From contig CALUZH010000022.1 of NCBI GenBank assembly GCA_944325255.1, positions 1 to 61,995 of the forward strand: a stretch of 61,995 nucleotides of DNA. Reading direction: 5' to 3'. Positions 56,666 to 61,995 of the stretch are shown here, piece after piece. The position numbers and the translations under genes are program-made. This stretch comes from an uncultured Erysipelotrichaceae bacterium. Its GTDB lineage: Bacteria; Bacillota_I; Bacilli_A; Erysipelotrichales; Erysipelotrichaceae. Each line of letters opens with the position of its first letter. Position 1 is the first letter of the stretch. The notes beneath the pieces were generated by a model. That model was not told the origin of the DNA. It ran no database searches and was given only the letters and a program-made list of their open reading frames with translations.

Positions 56666-57562
56666 ATGGAAATAGTCTGTACTTTAAAACCGCAAACTAA
56701 TCTTGATAAAATTATCGGGCTTGCCGATGGTATTTTGTGCGGTTCTTATTTTGCCGACCGTCATTACTATGCCCTTTCCAAATTAAAAGAAATCCGCAAG
56801 ATAAGTAAAGAAAAGGGTCTTAAGCTTTATATTCTTATGGATACAATGATTAAGGAAGAAGATATTGACTTACTTTATGAATATTTGGAATTTTTAAATA
56901 ATCTTAGGGTTGACGGTATCTTTTTTGCTGATTTGGCTGTTTTGAGAGCGGCCGAAGATTTACATATGACTAATTTGTTGCATTATGATCCGCAAACGCT
57001 TATATGCAATTCTTTAGATGCCGTCTTCTTTTTAAAAAACGGTTTGGCCGGGCTTGTAGCTGCTCGGGAAGTAACTTATCAAGAACTTGAGAAAATGTTG
57101 CGATTTAATCCGCAAAAACTTGATGTATATATCTTTGGTCATCAAAAGATGGCTTCTTCGGCAAGATATTTCTTGCGTAATTATTTTAAGCATATCGGCA
57201 AAGAAATTGATTTAGCTGATCGGGAAGATTTAAGCATTATCGAAACTACCCGCCAAGAAGCTTATCCGATTTTGGAAAATCATTATGGCAGTAAGATTTA
57301 TACTGACTATATTTTTTGTATGTATGAAGAGTTTTTAAAATTGCGGGAAAACATTAATTGTGCCCTTGTCGATGATATCTTTTTGCCGGAATCTTTACTT
57401 ATTCATGTCCTAAAAGATTTGCGAAATTTAGATAATCATAATGTCCAAGGCTTATTAAATCGCTTAAAGGCCCGCTATATTAAAAATCATTTTTCGACAG
57501 CCTACTTGTACGCGCCAACGACCATGGCCAAAAAGGAGGGACTAAGCGATGAACAAAATTGA
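56666..57562 (+). CDS. trhP1: U32 family protein, TrhP1/YrrN type
   Basis: A 298-residue U32-fold protein of the short type that precedes a full-length U32 protein. In Bacillus subtilis the equivalent pair YrrN/YrrO (TrhP1/TrhP2) hydroxylates U34 of tRNAs reading NNN boxes such as Val, Thr and Ala. Matching features are the opening ADGILCGSYFADRHYYAL, a TIM-barrel-like pattern and YDPQTLICNS in the middle. It lacks the cysteine cluster of the long partner. It overlaps the next gene by 14 nt. Leaderless start predicted. Confidence 0.8.
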   Translation: MEIVCTLKPQTNLDKIIGLADGILCGSYFADRHYYALSKLKEIRKISKEKGLKLYILMDTMIKEEDIDLLYEYLEFLNNLRVDGIFFADLAVLRAAEDLHMTNLLHYDPQTLICNSLDAVFFLKNGLAGLVAAREVTYQELEKMLRFNPQKLDVYIFGHQKMASSARYFLRNYFKHIGKEIDLADREDLSIIETTRQEAYPILENHYGSKIYTDYIFCMYEEFLKLRENINCALVDDIFLPESLLIHVLKDLRNLDNHNVQGLLNRLKARYIKNHFSTAYLYAPTTMAKKEGLSDEQN

Positions 57563-58772
57563 ACTTTTGGCTCCGGCCAAAGATCTTTTTAAGGCGAAGA
57601 TCGCTATCCGCTATGGGGCCGATGCCGTATATGTGGGCGGCAAGAAGTATTCTTTGCGCTATCGGGCATCCAATTTCTCCCTGGATGATTTGCGGGAACT
57701 TGTAAGTTTTGCCCATCATCATCAAAGCAAGGTCTATGTTACGGTCAATATTGTCTTTCATGATGCTGATTTTTTGGGTCTAAGGGAATATTTAAAAGAA
57801 CTTGATGATCTGGGTGTCGATGCGATCATCATTGAATCTTTAGCCGTTTTGGCCTTAGTTAAGAAGATGGGCTTAAAGATGGAATGTCATATATCTACCC
57901 AACTATCAACTTTAAATTCCTTGGCTGTCAATCTTTTGGCTGACTGGGGAGCCGATCGGGTGGTCTTGGCCAGAGAATTGACAATTGAAGAGATTGAAGA
58001 TATCAATCGGCAAGCTAATCTTCCCTTGGAAGTCTTTATTCATGGGGGGATGTGCTCCAATTATTCGGGACGCTGTACCCTTTCTAATCGGATGACAAGG
58101 CGTGATGCCAATCGTGGCGGGTGTGCCCAAAGTTGCCGTTGGAAATATCATATTTATGAAAATGATAAGCTCATCTCTGATGAAGCATGTCCGCTTTCTT
58201 TATCTTCTAAAGATCTTCGGGCGACATCATATATTGCCAAGTTAATTAAAGCCGATGTCGCTTCCCTTAAGATTGAAGGGCGCATGAAGTCTGATTATTA
58301 TATTGCCCAAGTAGTCAAGACTTATCGTTTATTGATTGATGAAATTTATGCAAATGGTGATATTGATGCCAAACGTTTGGCTTATTATGACCAGGAACTT
58401 TCTAAAGCGGAAAATCGGCCAAGTGATGATGGCTTTTTTGGCGGCAATCCCGATGATAGTAAGCACCTATATGGAATTAACGGGGCCGGGGTGACGCATG
58501 ATTTTGTGGCTTATGTTTTGGCCTATGATCAGGAACATAAGTCGGCCAAAATAGAAGTTCGCAATAAATTTAATCAAGGGGATATTTTGGAGATATTAAG
58601 TCCCGATAAAACTAAAGACAATTGTCGTTTTAAAGTTATGGCGATGTTTAATGAGGAATATGATGCCCTGGAAACGGCCAATCAGCCGATGCAGATTATT
58701 TTTCTGTCCTGTCCTTATGTTTTAAGCGAGGGCGACATGTTACGAAAGGTTCGTGATTTAAATGCTGATTGA
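57549..58772 (+). CDS. trhP2: U32 family tRNA hydroxylation protein, TrhP2/YrrO type
   Basis: Full-length U32 protein (407 residues) beginning IELLAPAKDLFKAKIAIRYGADAVYVGGKKYSLR, with the cysteine-containing signature MCSNYSGRCTLSNRMTRRDANRGGCAQSC and SLKIEGRMKS. TrhP proteins make 5-hydroxyuridine at tRNA position 34, probably using an iron-sulfur cluster and prephenate. Ribosome binding site AAGGAGGG lies in the previous gene. Its 3' end overlaps the first SpoU gene by 11 nt. The Bacillus methylase TrmR that follows this step is not next to it here. Confidence 0.88.
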   Translation: MNKIELLAPAKDLFKAKIAIRYGADAVYVGGKKYSLRYRASNFSLDDLRELVSFAHHHQSKVYVTVNIVFHDADFLGLREYLKELDDLGVDAIIIESLAVLALVKKMGLKMECHISTQLSTLNSLAVNLLADWGADRVVLARELTIEEIEDINRQANLPLEVFIHGGMCSNYSGRCTLSNRMTRRDANRGGCAQSCRWKYHIYENDKLISDEACPLSLSSKDLRATSYIAKLIKADVASLKIEGRMKSDYYIAQVVKTYRLLIDEIYANGDIDAKRLAYYDQELSKAENRPSDDGFFGGNPDDSKHLYGINGAGVTHDFVAYVLAYDQEHKSAKIEVRNKFNQGDILEILSPDKTKDNCRFKVMAMFNEEYDALETANQPMQIIFLSCPYVLSEGDMLRKVRDLNAD

Positions 58773-59481
58773 AGGAGCTATTGCCATTAAGGCAGCCATC
58801 GCTAATAAGCGTCGTGATGTTATGACGGTTTATCTGGATAAAAATAAAAAAAGTCATGATTTTAATTATATTCGCAAACAATGTCATCAAAATAAAATTA
58901 CTATAGAAGAATGTTCAAGCGCTGAGATAATGACTATGGCCAGCGGCAAAAGCCATGGCGGGGTCTTGGCGGAGGTCGGTTTTCGCCGCTATGAAAGTGC
59001 CAATCATCTTTTTTTAAATAATGATATCTTTTATCTGGATGGCATTGAAGATCCCTTTAATTTGGCCTATGTCTTAAGGACCCTTTGTGCTTTTGGCTTT
59101 AAGGCTGTTATATTGCCGGAATATGATTATCGTAAGTTTGAAGGGACCTTATTAAAGTCCTCAGCCGGTGCCTTTGATATCTTGAATATTGCCTTAAGTA
59201 AGGATATTAAGCTAACTCTTGAACAATTTAAAAAAGAAGCTTATTGTCTATACGCCTTATACCGTGGACCAAAGGCTAAAGATCTTTTTAAAATAACTTT
59301 GGCCAAGAAGGCCCTCTATCTTGTGGGTGGAGAAAAGCGCGGCATTAAAGCTAAAGTTTTAGATGAGGTTGATGAACTTTGTTTCATCCCCTATGGTTTT
59401 GACTTCAAGATGGCCTTGAGTGCTGCATCTTCGGCCGATGTTTTGGCGACCTTGGTTTATGAAAAAAGGAATTATCAATGA
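58762..59481 (+). CDS. SpoU/TrmH-family RNA methyltransferase homologue A
   Basis: A 239-residue SpoU-class SPOUT protein (2'-O-ribose methylase of rRNA or tRNA). Motif 1 reads DGIEDPFNLAYVLRT: the catalytic-type Arg (about 106) is kept, but the usual NxG is NLA. Motif 2 is LVGGEKRGI. Motif 3, usually S-L-N-V in a knot loop, is altered to GFDFKMALSAASSA. SAM binding may therefore be weak. It overlaps the second SpoU gene by 4 nt (ATGA), strongly suggesting the two proteins work together. Confidence 0.82.
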   Translation: MLIEGAIAIKAAIANKRRDVMTVYLDKNKKSHDFNYIRKQCHQNKITIEECSSAEIMTMASGKSHGGVLAEVGFRRYESANHLFLNNDIFYLDGIEDPFNLAYVLRTLCAFGFKAVILPEYDYRKFEGTLLKSSAGAFDILNIALSKDIKLTLEQFKKEAYCLYALYRGPKAKDLFKITLAKKALYLVGGEKRGIKAKVLDEVDELCFIPYGFDFKMALSAASSADVLATLVYEKRNYQ

Positions 59482-60197
59482 TTACATCTTTGACAAATGA
59501 AAAAGTAAAAGCTTGGATGAAGCTTTATCAAAAAAAATATCGCCTTGATGCTTATTTAATTCTGGATGAAGAAAGTATCTTCGCGGCAAAAACATATAAT
59601 TGTTTAAAGACCTTGATATATGTGGGTGAAAAACCCTTTGATTTTAATGAAGCTTTTGCGGTTAGCGAAGAAGTGATGCTTAAACTAAGCAAGGGAAAGA
59701 AATTGTCTTTTATCGGCATCGGCCAAAAGCAGGAAGGAATTCTTCCTTTAGATGCTACAAGGATTTTGATGTTGGATGGCTTGCAAGATCCATTAAATAT
59801 CGGCAAGATCTTGAATTTGGCTATGGCCTTTGGCTTTGATGCACTGGTAGCCGGTGATGATTGTGCTGATTTATATCATGAAAAAAGTGTGGTGTTGGCT
59901 AAGACCGCTCTTTATAAAATACCCTTTATCCGCACTGATCTTTTAAAAGCTGTTGACGATTTTAAGGCCAAAGGCTTTAAGGTATATGCCACCGGCTTGC
60001 ATCAAAATAATTGTCGTTTAAGTGATTTAAATCTTAAAGATAAATTGGCTATTATTTTGGGTAATGAAGGCTCGGGTGTAAGTGAGGATTTGATGGCAGC
60101 ATCTGACGGTATCTTGAAGATTGATATGTGCAATATGGATTCACTTAATGTGGCCATGGCCGGAGCAATCACGATGTATAATTTGCAGGATGATTGA
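59478..60197 (+). CDS. SpoU/TrmH-family RNA methyltransferase homologue B
   Basis: Second 239-residue SpoU protein. Motif 1 is DGLQDPLNIGKILNLA: NxG is intact, but the conserved Arg of IIRTA is Asn (about 113). Motif 2 ILGNEGSGVS and motif 3 IDMCNMDSLNVAMAGA are canonical, so SAM should bind. The N-terminal 90 residues form a substrate-binding domain like that of RlmB/TsnR types (SLTNEKVKAWMKLYQKK). The missing Arg here and the damaged SAM motifs in A are complementary. Confidence 0.85.
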   Translation: MITSLTNEKVKAWMKLYQKKYRLDAYLILDEESIFAAKTYNCLKTLIYVGEKPFDFNEAFAVSEEVMLKLSKGKKLSFIGIGQKQEGILPLDATRILMLDGLQDPLNIGKILNLAMAFGFDALVAGDDCADLYHEKSVVLAKTALYKIPFIRTDLLKAVDDFKAKGFKVYATGLHQNNCRLSDLNLKDKLAIILGNEGSGVSEDLMAASDGILKIDMCNMDSLNVAMAGAITMYNLQDD

Positions 60198-60245
60198 CAA
60201 AATACTTGGTTTTGGCTAATGTGAAGGGCAGAAAGGAAGAAAAAA

Positions 60246-60755
60246 ATGAAAAAATTACTACTTTGTTTGGCTTTAAGCCTGACGCTTTTTGCCTGTAGCG
60301 GTACTGACACACAAACAAGCGATGTAGCACCGTTTTCGACAGCTAATCGGGCCAATTTGACAATTTATACCGCTCCGCTAGAAAGCGACGCCGCAATTGT
60401 CTTGGCAGAAACCGAAAGTGAAGATGCTGCCGATGAAGACTTGGAAACTTATGCTTCCGCTTTTGAAGAAAGCAAGATTGCCATTTTGGCCGGTCTTGAT
60501 GGTATTTCTTCACTGAGCGGTGAAACAGTTGAAGAAGGTGATTTTGAAGGTCGCTACTATATCGTCCGCAATAAGGCCGATAATAGTTCATTGCATCTTT
60601 ACGAAGACGGTCATACGGTCTTAGTGGCGCTCCGCGAAAGAACAGTCACTTATTATGACAGTGAAGACTATGCTACTTACTTCAATGCGATTGCCGACGG
60701 CATTGCTACCTACGAAAAAGCTAATGAAGAATTAAACGCAGAAATTACTGCCTAA
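60246..60755 (+). CDS. Lipoprotein of unknown function, 169 aa
   Basis: Signal peptide with lipobox LFAC, followed by a very acidic, Ala/Glu/Asp-rich protein with possible helices; YYIVRNKADNSSLHLYEDGHTVLVAL suggests a central beta-hairpin. No family recognised. Ribosome binding site AGAAAGGAAG. A bidirectional terminator follows directly. Confidence 0.7.
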   Translation: MKKLLLCLALSLTLFACSGTDTQTSDVAPFSTANRANLTIYTAPLESDAAIVLAETESEDAADEDLETYASAFEESKIAILAGLDGISSLSGETVEEGDFEGRYYIVRNKADNSSLHLYEDGHTVLVALRERTVTYYDSEDYATYFNAIADGIATYEKANEELNAEITA

Positions 60756-60761
60756 AAAATT

Positions 60762-60790
60762 AAAAGTCGCCTATCGGCGGCTTTTAAAAT
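60762..60790. terminator. Bidirectional terminator
   Basis: AAAAGTCGCC/GGCGGCTTTT with TATC loop and one G-U pair; serves the lipoprotein on the plus strand and the decayed vWA gene on the minus strand, whose stop codon lies at the loop. Confidence 0.75.
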
Positions 60791-61199
60791 CTTGATCAAT
60801 ACTTTCATGCCAATCATCATCGATTTCTTGGCTTTTGATGAATTTAGCGGCAACATCGCTCATAACCTCATAATTGAGTTTTATTCCCCGGTCATCATTT
60901 TGATAGTTGACCGTTCTTTTTTGCCGATGCCGATGCTGCCGGCAAGGCCATAGGCATCAATATTGGCTCCCATAAAGATGAATTCCCAATGATGATCTTT
61001 TTGAAGTTTGACAATCTTCTTTTTAATATCCTTTAAAGTATAGCGGTAACTGGCATTTTCCATGCCGTCAGTGATTATAAAGACCAAAGTTTTTGAATCC
61101 TCATCACTTTCCCAAATAAAATCATCAAGGGTGATACCGATGGCATCATAAAGGGCCGTTGTCCCGTTTGGACAATAGTCTTCTTCATCTATATATGAT
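60771..61199 (-). pseudogene. Decayed von Willebrand A-domain gene
   Basis: On the minus strand a vWA-type sequence is recognisable: GTTALYDAIGITLDDF, TLVFIITDGMENAS, then WEFIFMGANIDAYGLAGSIGIGKK. There the frame shifts at a run of six A (about 60918-60925): one extra A would join it to RTVNYQNDDRGIKLNYEV and on to a natural stop at 60771. The N-terminal part with the DxSxS metal site is missing; the open stretch begins within 28 bp of the neighbouring gene's stop. Thus both truncated and frameshifted. Intact relatives are cytoplasmic vWA proteins of unknown role. Confidence 0.7.
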
Positions 61200-61227
61200 A
61201 GAAGAAGAAAGATGAAATAAAAAGACT

Positions 61228-61695
61228 TTAAGGAAGCAATTTATCACCGACATAGTGGTAAGTAGTCACCGGATAGACGGCTTTGACCTCATCGTGGAGG
61301 ATGACGGCATATACGGTATCGCCTTGTTTTAGAGAATCATAGACGTCTTTACCGATCAAGATGCGTTCATTATCGACATGGGCATAATAGCTAGTCTTAC
61401 TGGTGCCGGGTCCGCTATGGTCAACTTTTTCTTCCAAAGAAGCAACTTCTTTATATGTAAGATAGAAATCACTTTGTTTGCCGGATTCATAAAAGGATGG
61501 AAGCAAGCTGATATCGACAATAATTAAAAATAAGGAAATAAAGGCTGCCAAAAGATAGGAGCGTTTCCGTTTGGTAAAGTATAGTCGAAAGAAAATGATT
61601 AAAATAAGAATAAGCACAATAAGGGGGAAAAACAGAATAGCCATCGATAATGATCCCAAATCGGCAGCAATCATGGCATCAGTTAGTTCTTGCAT
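61228..61695 (-). CDS. Membrane protein of unknown function, 155 aa
   Basis: Two membrane helices (about residues 15-38 and 45-66) are followed by a soluble domain of about 85 residues with the beta-rich stretch KQGDTVYAVILHDEVKAVYPVTTY, possibly facing outside. No family recognised. AGAGGT lies 7 nt before the ATG. The decayed vWA sequence follows it on the same strand, so the two may once have formed an operon. Confidence 0.65.
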   Translation of the reverse strand: MQELTDAMIAADLGSLSMAILFFPLIVLILILIIFFRLYFTKRKRSYLLAAFISLFLIIVDISLLPSFYESGKQSDFYLTYKEVASLEEKVDHSGPGTSKTSYYAHVDNERILIGKDVYDSLKQGDTVYAVILHDEVKAVYPVTTYHYVGDKLLP

Positions 61696-61818
61696 ATAAG
61701 TACCTCTTAAAATTATTGTAAGGGAGTCAAATTAAAAAAATATTGGCAGAATATTAAAAGAAAGTTAAGAGAAAAAGAGGTTAAAAATAAAAAAATTCAA
61801 ATTTTTTTCATTTTCTTG

Positions 61819-61848
61819 TTGACTTTCCTTCAGGCTTTGAAGTATTAT
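61819..61848 (+). promoter_or_regulatory. rRNA-type promoter
   Basis: TTGACT (61819-61824), 18-bp spacer, TATTAT (61843-61848), with a very A/T-rich upstream stretch (61770-61815) like an UP element. Confidence 0.7.
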
Positions 61849-61872
61849 TTATTAGCACCTGTTAAGGGAGTT

Positions 61873-61924
61873 AAATACTTACCGTTAATAGGGAAGAAAG
61901 ATAAGTATTTGATCTTTGAAAATC
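61873..61924 (+). promoter_or_regulatory. rRNA leader with boxA-like element
   Basis: AAATACTTA (61873-61881) pairs with TAAGTATTT (61902-61910), followed by TGATCTTTGAAAATC (61910-61924), close to the boxA antitermination sequence of Firmicute rRNA leaders. Confidence 0.65.
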
Positions 61925-61945
61925 GGATAAGAATTAACCTGTATT

Positions 61946-61981
61946 TAAGTATGACTTAATATATATATTTATTCATACTTA
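61946..61981 (+). repeat. Leader inverted repeat
   Basis: TAAGTATGA (61946-61954) with TCATACTTA (61973-61981); a hairpin in the presumed rRNA leader. The region 61696-61818 holds nothing else that I recognise apart from the upstream promoter of the 61695 gene. Confidence 0.5.
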
Positions 61982-61995
61982 GGTATTAATTAAAC

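Overview
The window looks like chromosome of a low-GC, walled, Gram-positive bacterium of the Erysipelotrichia or related Bacilli lineages. It encodes lipoteichoic acid synthase, a class B sortase, D-Ala-D-Ala metabolism genes, many lipoproteins, HPr kinase and the c-di-AMP operon cdaA-cdaR-glmM. TGA is used as a stop codon and tryptophan is TGG, so it is not a mollicute, although the over-long OppF recalls mollicute versions. I have run no similarity search; names rest on motifs, length and gene order.

Layout. 1-183: a hairpin-rich stretch I cannot identify. 184-11854: GH25 lysozyme, MATE exporter, a hypothetical protein, DUF885 lipoprotein, ung, folC, then an overlapping uvrA-hprK-lgt run in which lgt is fused to a PpaX-like phosphatase. 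11940-14231: AzgA-type purine permease, a lipoprotein and three tRNAs. 14460-22309: an oligopeptide ABC operon (oppB-C-A-D-F) ending in a gamma-glutamyltransferase-family gene. 22341-25190: lipoproteins, a LUD protein and six tRNAs. 25288-32606: alr, an AI-2E-type permease, a TraB-like membrane protein, cdaA-cdaR-glmM. 32634-40836: two-component system, alpha/beta hydrolase, membrane-anchored MurF-like ligase, ddl, deoD, VanY-type carboxypeptidase, sortase B. 40875-45346: DUF368 lipid-carrier transporter, LTA synthase, dut and five tRNAs. 45348-52597: M18 aminopeptidase, a degenerate alkaline-phosphatase-fold protein, and a PucR regulator / anion permease / gamma-glutamyltransferase module. 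52656-60790: cyclophilin, tRNA-Leu, typA, FolT, the tRNA hydroxylation pair TrhP1/TrhP2 and two SpoU methyltransferases. 60771-61995: a decayed vWA gene, a membrane protein, and an rRNA-type promoter with boxA leader, so a 16S gene probably begins just past the right edge.

The most striking feature is transcriptional. About thirteen genes have a TATAAT-like hexamer ending only 5-8 nt before the start codon (exactly 6 nt in most) and no Shine-Dalgarno sequence, which predicts leaderless mRNAs. Genes inside operons carry normal ribosome binding sites. Three divergent pairs (lysozyme/MATE, ung/folC, folT/trhP1) are built from two such promoters back to back in 36-45 bp.

Functional themes are cell-envelope building (alr, ddl, MurF, LTA synthase, VanY, sortase, DUF368, Lgt, GlmM), peptide and amide use (opp, two GGT-family enzymes, M18 peptidase, DUF885) and RNA modification (TrhP pair, SpoU pair). 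Decayed genes at 22508, 53273 and 60771 and an orphan TetR-like operator at 55602 point to recent gene loss.
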